Source: an uncultured Porphyromonas sp. (GTDB lineage: Bacteria; Bacteroidota; Bacteroidia; Bacteroidales; Porphyromonadaceae). Taken from it: 12,210 bases of DNA. The stretch is from positions 1 through 12,210 of the forward strand of contig UQDF01000061.1 of the NCBI GenBank assembly GCA_900539765.1, in the 5' to 3' direction. This document shows, piece by piece, positions 5,279 through 12,210 of the stretch; within the stretch, counting starts at the first letter, position 1; each line of letters starts with the position of its first letter. Under the pieces are notes generated by a model. It did not search any database. It worked only from the letters and a program-made list of their open reading frames with translations, and had not been told where the DNA came from. The position numbers were made by a program, and so were the translations under genes.

Positions 5279-6730
5279 CTATCGCTTCAGGCGTCGTGCC
5301 AATGGAGCCGATGTGCTGTTAAAGTCCTCGATAGGACTGAAGCTGATATTCGTAATACCAGTCACGGCTCCATCATCGATCTGCACCATCACACCCTCCT
5401 GCTCGTTGACATAAGTAGGTAGGAGTATGGTCCTCTTAGGATCATATACGAAGCCTCGACGCTCTAGACGATCCACAATCATAGGTGAGTGTAGTGCTTT
5501 GAGGTCTGTACAGATGATGAGAGCAGCTCCATAGAGTGGCTCGGTGTCAGAGGGTAGCAAGATGATCGTCGGGAAGTACTTACAGCGTGTCTGTACTGCT
5601 GGGAAGGGCATATCGTCGGCCAGCATATCAACGACTGCAGCCGTATAGTCTAGGTTGGCGTACTCCTTCATGACACTCTCTAGCGTGTCTCTCTCGAAGC
5701 CAAAGAGTGGCATCGGGAAGTCGACCTCTTCATAAGGCATCTTGTCGTCAAGGTTCTCAACATAGTATTGAATCCCAGGGCGGAAAGTTGCCTTAGCCGT
5801 CTCGTCCTTAGGGATATTCATATCGATGTGAGCGACGAGCTTGAGCGCCTTGTCGTAGTAAAGAGAGTTGCCCTCCTTATCTTGTAGACCTGAGGGTCTA
5901 AAGCCTTGTGCCGTCAGGTAGGCATCGATCTGCTCAGGCGTGGGGCGATGGAGCGTATCGCAAGAGACCTTGCTCTCCTCGAGGAAGTGGTTTGTCTCAA
6001 GGTCAAACCAGTAGGTGGTCTGTGTGTACACTTCGTGACCCGTCTGGAACTTGTAGACCCCCTTGTCGGGCTTGCTCGCCTCAGCATCGTAAGTATGTCC
6101 CAGACGAGCCTCAAAGAGCTGAACCATCTCTAGGGTAGCCCCGTAGGGTAGGAGAGGCATCCAGATACCAGTAGTCTGATCCTGAAGGGGATCGACACGT
6201 AGCCAGTTGGTCTTCTTATTGTCGTTGTTAGCCCACCAGAAGATCGGCTCGGTCTGCTCACCATCCACGAGGACGACTGAGGAGACACGGCTACCGCGCG
6301 GTGCGCTGATGTAGATCTCCTCCGAAGCTTTGGCGGTGCGGAGGTTGCTCTTGACGAAGCCGTTGTTGAGCAGATACTCTTGGATAAACTGCTGGGCACT
6401 CTCTTGCGAAGCAAACTGCACGCGTGCCACCTGATAGTGACCGCTCTTGTCAAAGTAGTAGACGATCTCTCGCACTGCCTTGGCATCTTGAGGCGTAGCG
6501 GTCAGGGTCATCAGCTCGTCTGAGCGGTCGACCTTGTTGCCACGCCCCTCCTCGATCTGCGTCACCTCATCGATAGAGATGCCGTAAAGCTCGATGGGGA
6601 GCATCCACTGCGAGATCCGTTCGGGCTCTTGCGGTCCGTCGCCACCCGTGATCGGGTTCTCCCAGTCACAGCTAGTGAGCGTGAGTACTCCTGCTATGAG
6701 AAGTAGGAGGATTGATCTGATTCTTTTCAT
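5279..6730 (-). CDS. Lipoprotein with three internal repeats, function unknown
   Basis: This 483-residue protein is not recognised as a named family. The N-terminus is a lipoprotein signal: basic MKRIR, a hydrophobic run, then lipobox LTSC with lipidated C21, followed by a short polar linker rich in G, P, E and D. The mature part appears to be three divergent copies of one unit, about 41-170, 188-325 and 337-468. Each begins with a matching block (WMLPIELYGISIDEV, WMPLLPYGATLEMV, PMPLFGFERDTLESV), passes through a strand-rich middle, has a helix ending in a GF motif (NNGFV, AQGFR, RRGFV), and closes with a further strand pair. It lies 57 bp downstream of the serpin gene in the same direction, so co-transcription is plausible. 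Likely location is the outer membrane, surface or periplasmic side. The repeats suggest binding rather than catalysis, but no ligand can be named. Confidence 0.85.
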   Translation of the reverse strand: MKRIRSILLLLIAGVLTLTSCDWENPITGGDGPQEPERISQWMLPIELYGISIDEVTQIEEGRGNKVDRSDELMTLTATPQDAKAVREIVYYFDKSGHYQVARVQFASQESAQQFIQEYLLNNGFVKSNLRTAKASEEIYISAPRGSRVSSVVLVDGEQTEPIFWWANNDNKKTNWLRVDPLQDQTTGIWMPLLPYGATLEMVQLFEARLGHTYDAEASKPDKGVYKFQTGHEVYTQTTYWFDLETNHFLEESKVSCDTLHRPTPEQIDAYLTAQGFRPSGLQDKEGNSLYYDKALKLVAHIDMNIPKDETAKATFRPGIQYYVENLDDKMPYEEVDFPMPLFGFERDTLESVMKEYANLDYTAAVVDMLADDMPFPAVQTRCKYFPTIILLPSDTEPLYGAALIICTDLKALHSPMIVDRLERRGFVYDPKRTILLPTYVNEQEGVMVQIDDGAVTGITNISFSPIEDFNSTSAPLARRLKR

Positions 6731-6787
6731 AGGGAAAACGTTTTATAGTTAAACTGTTTAGTGTATCTGTTCGCTTAGCGCCCATCA

Positions 6788-8182
6788 TCAGCGTAGTGTG
6801 TTGATGGCAGCGATGAAGAGTATCTTGCCTGTCTCGGGGTGTACGATAGAAGCAAAGAATGGTCTGTCGAAAGCGATGCTACGAGACTCAAGCGGATCGC
6901 CTGCACTAGGCATCACGGGTCCTATAACCGTTGCAGCAGCTCCCTCGACGCCTTTCTCATCCCACTGGAGTGTCGCTTGGTGGTATAGGCGGTTTTGTCG
7001 ACCTGACTGCTCGCTCATCTGCTGCGCTAGAAACTTCGGGTCAAACATACGGCTGAGCTCCGTGAGAGGTACTCCCAGCGTCTTGCATAGTCCTAGCCCC
7101 ATCAGCTTAGGCGTCAAGTCTAGCGTGGGGATCCCAGCGTTCAGGCGGGGCAGGCGTATGTCTAGTGCGTAGCGCTTGCCAGCCGTGGTGAATCTGCGTA
7201 GCTCTTCGGTTGTCGGCAGGCTCTGGGAGAGCGGTAGCGTACGGTCTTTTGGTAAGATGAGCAGCATACGAAATGGTGTCTCACCATGCTCTCGCATCTC
7301 CTCACTGGCCAGTAGACCAACGGAAAGCACCTCAAAGCGATCATCTGCAAAGTAGTCGATGGAGCTGTCATTGTAGATAGACATCATCATAGCTGGCTCC
7401 TCCTCGCCAGCGCCATTGGTGAACTGGCCTGCTTTGGTCCGCTCTTCGCTCGTCTTCCATTGCCACGCAGCTGCAAAGAATGCGGTATTAACTAGGAAGG
7501 CTAGCGGGTCTTGCTCTACAGCATGACTAGGGTCTAGCATATGCGGTATCTTGCCGTAGGTCTTGCGGCTGATCCAAGCATTGACCGCCTCGTATGAGGC
7601 TGGATCGCTGAGGTCAAGCGTCGCTGTCGGAGCTCCAAAGAAATCAAAGAGCTGACGTGGGTAGGACTTGATCAAGTGACTTTGATACTTTGAGGAGACC
7701 CAAAAGCTATTGGACGGGAAGTAGCAGGCATATTCACCCGCACTACACATCACTGCGTTGAGCTGCTGATAGTATCCTGCTACAGAGGCAATGCTCTGTG
7801 TAGCGGGTAGCTTTAGTGCCGATCTGTATTCATCAAAAGCTTCGTCCGACAGACCTGTCGCATTCATTCCGAGGGCCGTCTCGATAGAGATCGGTGAGAG
7901 TACAAGGTTAGCACTAGAAGCCCGATTCTCCAGAAGAGCCTCAAAGAGCTTAAGGCTAAAGGCATTGCCAGCCTCTACTAGTGGCATACTCTCTGCGGGC
8001 AGGGAGATATGAGACTCGTTGGCAATCTTAGGCATAGAGGTGCCAGCTACCGGTGCCTCGCCGCCAACTAAGAAAGTGATAGGACCCTCCTTGGGGTCTC
8101 GCAGCTCCTCGTCGCAAGCGCTCAGTGTGACAAGTGCCACCGCAAGCGTTAGGACTAAGCCAAAAGTCGAAATGTACTTCAT
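6788..8182 (-). CDS. Serpin-family protease inhibitor, lipoprotein
   Basis: This 464-residue protein has a lipoprotein signal (lipobox LSAC, lipidated C23), a ~45-residue linker, then a full serpin core from about residue 70. Hallmarks are NLVLSPISIETALGM (92-106), VNTAFFAAAWQWKT (231-244), RMLLILPKD (305-313), a reactive-centre hinge DEKGVEGAAAT (408-418), the RCL to about 430, and C-terminal FDRPFFASIVHPETGKILF. The small residues at the hinge fit an inhibitory serpin that inserts its loop and traps serine or cysteine proteases. P14 is valine instead of the usual Thr/Ser. The scissile bond is probably within PVMPSAG (422-428), so P1 may be Val or Met, suggesting elastase-like targets (inference). 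Miropin of Tannerella forsythia is a known surface lipoprotein serpin and the closest precedent. The gene lies between the large secreted protein's terminator and the repeat lipoprotein. Confidence 0.93.
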   Translation of the reverse strand: MKYISTFGLVLTLAVALVTLSACDEELRDPKEGPITFLVGGEAPVAGTSMPKIANESHISLPAESMPLVEAGNAFSLKLFEALLENRASSANLVLSPISIETALGMNATGLSDEAFDEYRSALKLPATQSIASVAGYYQQLNAVMCSAGEYACYFPSNSFWVSSKYQSHLIKSYPRQLFDFFGAPTATLDLSDPASYEAVNAWISRKTYGKIPHMLDPSHAVEQDPLAFLVNTAFFAAAWQWKTSEERTKAGQFTNGAGEEEPAMMMSIYNDSSIDYFADDRFEVLSVGLLASEEMREHGETPFRMLLILPKDRTLPLSQSLPTTEELRRFTTAGKRYALDIRLPRLNAGIPTLDLTPKLMGLGLCKTLGVPLTELSRMFDPKFLAQQMSEQSGRQNRLYHQATLQWDEKGVEGAAATVIGPVMPSAGDPLESRSIAFDRPFFASIVHPETGKILFIAAINTLR

Positions 8183-8215
8183 AGGTTATACTAGTTTACT
8201 TATTAGTTATTGCAA

Positions 8216-8247
8216 ACAAGCCCCCAGCTCTGTCGGGGGGGGCTTGT
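8216..8247 (-). terminator. Hairpin terminator of the large secreted protein gene
   Basis: A perfect 10-bp stem (ACAAGCCCCC at 8216-8225 with GGGGGCTTGT at 8238-8247) lies 22 bp after the stop codon of the 1219-residue protein gene and is followed on the minus strand by a short T-rich tail (TTGC). It separates that gene from the serpin gene, which therefore probably has its own promoter. CTTGTTTG at 8220-8213 is a weak -7-like match that would overlap the hairpin's last arm. Confidence 0.75.
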
Positions 8248-8269
8248 CGCACTTATAGCGTTAGCAGTC

Positions 8270-11200
8270 TTACTTGGAGACTACCACCTTGAGCGTGAGG
8301 ATGGCTCCGTCTGCGCTCTCGGCATGTACGAGGTAACTACCCACTGGTAGCTCAGGTAGTGCGTAGTGCGTGCCACCATTGGTAGCGTGCAGGATCATCT
8401 CACCCTGTAGGCTGTAGAGCGTGATCTGTGCCAAAGGAGTCTCTGAGACGATCGCTCTCTGGTCAGCGTCGTAGTAGATGCTGGTAGCCTCTGCTGTCGT
8501 AGGAGTGAGGATAGCAGTCTCGTTTGTGACGATCCAGCCGTTGCTCTGTGCTGGTGTGATGTCAGCCTCGGCAGTGCCTGGGTTGTCGCTGATGTTGAGC
8601 TGCTTAGCCCACTCGCGATTGTTGTCATGTACCTCCATCTCTGAGACATTGGGGAGTGCCTTGATCAAACTATTGAGTGCTGTGGCAGGTAGCATATTGT
8701 TTTGCAAGAATAGTCCCTGTAGCCCATCGTAGTTGGTGATCTTAAGCTCGCTGATCTGGTTGTGATCGCAGTAAAGCATCTGCACCGCCTTCTGAGCCGA
8801 AAGGTCGAGCTGCGTGAGCTTGTTGCGGCTACACTTGAGCCAGACGACCGACGGATTGTGCGAGAGGTCTAGCTTGGTCAGCTCATTGCCCGAGCAGGTG
8901 AGCCAGAAGAGGTTCTTCTGATGCTGTACATCTAGCTCTGTGAGCTTGTTGTCGTCGATCCATAGGGTGTTCAGCAGAGGCGACTGTGAGAGGTCGATCG
9001 AGGGGATCTGATTGCCCGCACAGCGCAGGTTCATAAGGCCCTTGAGTGGCGTGACATCTAGGCTAGAGAGCTTATTGTTGCCTAGGTTGAGCCACTTGAT
9101 GAGTGGCGTCACCGTCAGGTCGATAGCTGTCAGCTCATTGTCCTGTAGGTATAGGCTCGTCAGCTGAGGTAGCGCTGAGAGATCTATCGTAGCAAACTTA
9201 TTGCTAAAGAGCGTCAGATCCGTGATGATCATCTGCTCGTCGAAGGTAATCTTAAAGAGCTTATTGCCTGGAGCGTAGACCTTAGAGAGGTTGGGCAGCT
9301 CAGTGAGCGTTAGCTCTGTTAGCTCATTGAAGCCACAGTTTAGCTCGGCAAGGTCGTTGATCCCCGTCAGGTCTAGTGTCGCGATGCGGTTGCTGTCGCA
9401 GTCGATCGTGTTGAGCGGAGCGGTCTTAGGTAGTAGTATCTCCGTGATCGCATTGTTAAAGCACTTGAAGCTCGATAGACTGCTCATCTGTGAGAGGTCG
9501 AGCTGACCAGGGATAGCGTTGCGACTGATGTCGAAGGCACGCATATTGGTACACTGCGAGATGTTGAGCGGCTTGGAGATAAGGTTCTCCGAGCAGTAGA
9601 CACCTGTGAGAGACTCATTGTGCGAGAGGTCTAGCTCAGAGAGCTTGTTGTTGCTACAAGAGAGCTTAGAGAGCTTAGTAGCATTGGTCACATCAAGAGC
9701 TGTGAGGCCGATATTGTCCGCCAGGAGGATGAGGATATTGTCACCGTAGATCTTGATCGTGTTGCCAATAGGCTTGTTGGTGACGTTCTTAGCGCCTTCG
9801 TACTCGACCTTGTTGCCATCGCCCCAGTCAATGGAGAAGGTCGTCCCCTTAGGACCACCCGTGCCTATCTTGATCTCCTGCTCCGTACGCTCCACGGTCA
9901 TGACGATCGCAGCTGTCTCCTCGACAGGAGCCACAGCCTTGGCGATAGCCCCTGGATTGACAGTGAGCTCCTGTATGCGGGTATCTCCGTAGATGTCGAT
10001 CGTGTTGTTGTAGTCAGAGGATGTACCTGTACCGATGAGAGACGAAGTGGTCAGCAGGTGCCAGTCACTAGTGGCTAGCTCCTCAGCCTTAGTCTCATCT
10101 TTAGTATAGCCTGAGAAGGTTGTCGGCTTGACAAAGTGCTTGCTAGGGGTCTCTACTCCAGAGATAGAGTTGAGCACCTTAGTCCCAGCTGGCAGGAGCA
10201 GGTCGGGAGTGGTCTCAGCCGCGTTATTGGCCACGCACTGAGCTATCGTGTTGTGTGCAAAGATGCCGTCGGCCGTCATCACGACACCGCCACCCTTGAA
10301 GCCTGTACAGTTGTAGATCAGGTTGCCTACGAGCTTGCTCGTGCCTAGTGTCCATACGGCACCACCACCGCGATTTGCTAGAGTAGGATCTTCGTAGATG
10401 GGGTCATCGGCAAAGCAGTTGTATAGGATATTGTTTTCGATCGTAGATGCGCTGGCAAAGATAGCACCGCCACGCATAGACTTACAGTCATATACCTTAT
10501 TAGACTGTAGCGTCGCATCCTCAGCGTAGATAGCACCACCCGAAGCTGCATAGCTATTGGTGATCTCGCACGCCTTGACCGTAGAGCCAATAGCACTGAT
10601 AGCTCCGCCCTGATCGAGTGCGATACAACCATCGAAGGTGGAGTGCTCTACGGTACCCTGCTCGATATAGACACCAGCGCCAGCGGCTACTCCGTTTGGC
10701 ATAGAGATCATATTCTTGGAAAAAGCGCAATTCTTGACCAGCGCCTTACCATCTCCCTTAAGTATCGCAACGGCACCGCCTAGATAAGGCCATGTGGTCC
10801 CTGTAGTCTCTATCTTGGTGTAAGCGTAATGCTCGGTGATGTCGCAGTTGAGTAGAGCTACATTGCCCGAGGCGTAGAGAGCTCCACCACAAGCCTTGAC
10901 GTTCCACACGTCAGCATTGGCACCCTTGAGGGTAAAGCCGTCGATGGTGGTACGCTCGGCAAAAGGCGTAGTACTGTAAAGGATGTGGTTGTAGTTACCC
11001 TCATTGCCAGTGATCTCCCACTCCTCGCGAACCATAGAGCCAGCGCCCTCGACACGTGTCCAGACGTCAGGGACATCATCATCGGCAGAGAGGATCGTCT
11101 CATTGGTGCTATAGCAGTTACCGATCATCTCAGTAGCAGTGCGGTCGTCACGACTAGTCTCATCGCCCGCAAATCCTCCGTAGAGAGATACTCCCTCCTT

Positions 11201-11929
11201 GAGCATAAAGGCGTAAGAGCGCTTCTTAGAGGTCTTGATGAGCTTGGTAGGGCGATAAGTCCCCTTAGCAACCCATACCTCGTCACCAGCGGAAGAAGCA
11301 TCGATCATAGCTTGCAGATCGCTCGAGGCATTGCTCCAAGAGCTACCATCACCGCTACCAGTCGTAGAGACGTAGCGAATGGTCGCTTGCTGGGGCGCCG
11401 TGCCAGGCTCGGGATCACCATTTCTGACGCAGTAGACCATCGCCTTCCAGCCTGGAGAGTTGGATCCGTTGAAGAGAGCTACCGACAGGCAGCCGTCCGC
11501 AGCAGTGGAGGTGACAGTAAAGCGGGGATTGGCCGGAGTCCCCTTGACTGTCATAATCGGGTCTACATCCTTGGGCCAATCGTAGTAGTACTCGCCATCT
11601 TCGTCGGGACCATTCCATAGGGTGATAGCACCATTGTAAAAGCGTAACTGGTCAAACTCTCCTATCTCCATCTCCTCAAAGACGATGGTGATATGGGAGT
11701 TAGAGTTGAGTGGCTTGAACTGTACGATAGTCATGGAGTAGTTGCCCCTCATACCCTTGCTGGGACCGCCGTCATCGTAGTAGGGGCGTGGTAGACCAGC
11801 CTCGACGGTGTAGTCAAAGACGGGTCCCTCACTGCCAGTGTGGAAGATTTGTCCCCCTTGGCTCTCCTGAGCTGTCACCCCAAGGGTGGCTAGGAGGTAG
11901 AGGAAGAGAAGAGGTAGAAGTCGCTTCAT
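8270..11929 (-). CDS. T9SS-secreted CUB-like / beta-helix / LRR surface protein
   Basis: This 1219-residue protein is probably an adhesin or binding protein. Residues 1-20 are a signal peptide (ending near VTA-QES). Residues about 22-168 form a CUB-like domain (FDQLRFYNG, then GWKAMVYC). Residues about 184-600 are a right-handed beta-helix opening with RYVSTTGSGDGSSW and YGGFAGDETSRDDR, and carrying GGA(I/V) motifs near 349, 385, 442, 465, 488 and 523 with an Asn-Cys ladder, a style seen in chlamydial Pmp proteins. A short strand-rich spacer contains DWGDGN (701-706). Sixteen leucine-rich repeats follow (about 742-1085). The end (about 1148-1219: YYD, ITLYSLQGE, LPVGSYLVHAES, LTLKVVVSK) is a type A T9SS sorting domain, which should be removed during export and surface anchoring. 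No catalytic site is apparent. The protein ends at its own terminator, and a -7-like box precedes it. Confidence 0.92.
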   Translation of the reverse strand: MKRLLPLLFLYLLATLGVTAQESQGGQIFHTGSEGPVFDYTVEAGLPRPYYDDGGPSKGMRGNYSMTIVQFKPLNSNSHITIVFEEMEIGEFDQLRFYNGAITLWNGPDEDGEYYYDWPKDVDPIMTVKGTPANPRFTVTSTAADGCLSVALFNGSNSPGWKAMVYCVRNGDPEPGTAPQQATIRYVSTTGSGDGSSWSNASSDLQAMIDASSAGDEVWVAKGTYRPTKLIKTSKKRSYAFMLKEGVSLYGGFAGDETSRDDRTATEMIGNCYSTNETILSADDDVPDVWTRVEGAGSMVREEWEITGNEGNYNHILYSTTPFAERTTIDGFTLKGANADVWNVKACGGALYASGNVALLNCDITEHYAYTKIETTGTTWPYLGGAVAILKGDGKALVKNCAFSKNMISMPNGVAAGAGVYIEQGTVEHSTFDGCIALDQGGAISAIGSTVKACEITNSYAASGGAIYAEDATLQSNKVYDCKSMRGGAIFASASTIENNILYNCFADDPIYEDPTLANRGGGAVWTLGTSKLVGNLIYNCTGFKGGGVVMTADGIFAHNTIAQCVANNAAETTPDLLLPAGTKVLNSISGVETPSKHFVKPTTFSGYTKDETKAEELATSDWHLLTTSSLIGTGTSSDYNNTIDIYGDTRIQELTVNPGAIAKAVAPVEETAAIVMTVERTEQEIKIGTGGPKGTTFSIDWGDGNKVEYEGAKNVTNKPIGNTIKIYGDNILILLADNIGLTALDVTNATKLSKLSCSNNKLSELDLSHNESLTGVYCSENLISKPLNISQCTNMRAFDISRNAIPGQLDLSQMSSLSSFKCFNNAITEILLPKTAPLNTIDCDSNRIATLDLTGINDLAELNCGFNELTELTLTELPNLSKVYAPGNKLFKITFDEQMIITDLTLFSNKFATIDLSALPQLTSLYLQDNELTAIDLTVTPLIKWLNLGNNKLSSLDVTPLKGLMNLRCAGNQIPSIDLSQSPLLNTLWIDDNKLTELDVQHQKNLFWLTCSGNELTKLDLSHNPSVVWLKCSRNKLTQLDLSAQKAVQMLYCDHNQISELKITNYDGLQGLFLQNNMLPATALNSLIKALPNVSEMEVHDNNREWAKQLNISDNPGTAEADITPAQSNGWIVTNETAILTPTTAEATSIYYDADQRAIVSETPLAQITLYSLQGEMILHATNGGTHYALPELPVGSYLVHAESADGAILTLKVVVSK
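8675..9706 (-). repeat. Leucine-rich repeat array, 16 units of 63-66 bp
   Basis: This is the coding repeat for residues about 742-1085 of the large secreted protein. The consensus is LxxLxCsxNxLtxLDLSxxxx. The conserved asparagines fall at 761, 782, 804, 826, 847 and then every 21 residues to 1078, so the last 13 units keep an exact 63-bp DNA period. Two units near the start are 22 residues long. The array is a protein fold repeat, not a mobile element, but its regular period makes unit gain or loss by recombination possible. Confidence 0.88.
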
Positions 11930-11977
11930 AAGATAATTTGATTAGTGTTTAGTGGTCTATGATGGGGGCGACCAGAG

Positions 11978-11995
11978 GCGAGCGCTTGCGAGCGC
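11978..11995. repeat. 10-bp-period direct repeat and small hairpin in leader
   Basis: GCGAGCGC occurs at 11978-11985 and again at 11988-11995, and GCGCT-TGCG-AGCGC (11982-11995) can form a 5-bp hairpin. The site is 49 bases upstream of the ATG of the large secreted protein, inside the predicted leader RNA. It may affect translation or be the remnant of a terminator; the sequence does not decide. Confidence 0.45.
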
Positions 11996-12015
11996 CCTTT
12001 CTATTGGTCTCTAGG

Positions 12016-12023
12016 CAAATGTA
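12016..12023 (-). promoter_or_regulatory. Probable -7 promoter box of the secreted protein gene
   Basis: TACATTTG on the minus strand matches the Bacteroidota -7 consensus TAnnTTTG exactly and follows a very AT-rich stretch (12024-12040). It lies 86 bp upstream of the ATG at 11929, implying a leader of about 80 nt. A clear -33 TTTG is not seen at the normal spacing. Confidence 0.55.
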
Positions 12024-12210
12024 CTTATAATTTTCTTATGACTCTCTCGTAAAGCAGGAAAGCTTGATCATCGAGTCAGATCTGCTCCCTTGAATAAAAT
12101 CTGATTGATCTTCCCAGATTGGATCACTTTGCTCATACTCTATCTCGGACATAGTGTGTCTTACCCTGAAAAAAGTTGACTCGTAAGAAATATAACTATG
12201 AGTACAATGA
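12024..12210. other. Right-edge intergenic sequence, possible divergent gene start
   Basis: No complete gene is visible. A 6-bp inverted repeat (AATCTG at 12098-12103 with CAGATT at 12115-12120) lies among related GATC/GATT-rich motifs. At the edge, an ATG at 12198-12200 follows an A-rich stretch typical of Bacteroidota translation starts and stays open for the last four codons (M-S-T-M). It may begin a plus-strand gene or an insertion sequence that continues beyond the window, but four codons cannot establish this. Confidence 0.3.

Noticed and set aside
5228..5422. 64-codon plus-strand open frame starting in the 22-bp direct repeat
   Set aside because: Most of it is antisense to the 3' end of the lipoprotein gene, and its beginning is repeat sequence; no domain or good start context is visible.
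6750..6760. TAAAC-T-GTTTA operator-like palindrome between serpin and lipoprotein genes
   Set aside because: Arms of five AT-rich bases are expected by chance in such DNA, and no matching site occurs elsewhere in the window.
10985..11620. 211-codon plus-strand open frame
   Set aside because: It lies wholly antisense to the beta-helix region of the large secreted protein, whose domains are clear. The antisense translation shows no domain, and it probably reflects codon bias.

Overview
The window reads as a chromosomal segment of a Bacteroidota bacterium, most likely Porphyromonas or a close relative. The reasons are a T9SS-type C-terminal sorting domain on a large secreted protein, two lipoproteins, a lipoprotein serpin of the kind known from Tannerella (miropin), a DUF4301 protein, TAnnTTTG-like -7 promoter boxes, and a tandem palindromic array like the minisatellite-MITEs described in P. 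gingivalis. The genus is inferred from gene content, not from a marker gene. All seven genes are on the minus strand, so they are transcribed from right to left.

Right half, cell surface (about 5279-11929). The first gene transcribed is a 1219-residue secreted protein: signal peptide, CUB-like domain, parallel beta-helix with GGA motifs, 16 leucine-rich repeats in a near-strict 21-residue period, and a T9SS tail. It ends at a strong hairpin (8216-8247). Next come a serpin lipoprotein (8182-6788) and, 57 bp on, a lipoprotein of unknown function whose mature part appears to be three divergent copies of a ~130-residue unit (6730-5279). All three products should be exported. A surface adhesin next to a surface protease inhibitor suits a host-associated, protease-rich niche.

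Middle intergenic region (5026-5278). No gene is seen. It holds an 18-bp minisatellite in three copies, a hairpin that is fully paired only as minus-strand RNA (probable terminator of the lipoprotein gene), a 22-bp direct repeat with a palindromic core, and a -7-like box for the next gene.

Left half, cytoplasmic enzymes (371-5025). A probable operon runs DUF4301 protein, Xaa-Pro aminopeptidase, gamma-carbonic-anhydrase-like hexapeptide protein, and transaldolase/fructose-6-phosphate aldolase family enzyme, with gaps of 39, 5 and 36 bp. They do not form an obvious single pathway. The DUF4301 protein has motifs reminiscent of nucleotide-sugar pyrophosphorylases. The last enzyme has active-site residues of a transaldolase rather than an aldolase.

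Left edge (165-361). Nine contiguous ~22-bp units, most centred on a CCACGTGG-like palindrome, abut the operon's last stop codon and form its terminator. This array and the unexplained triplicated lipoprotein are the most novel-looking items. No phage, defence system, CRISPR array, tRNA or rRNA was recognised.
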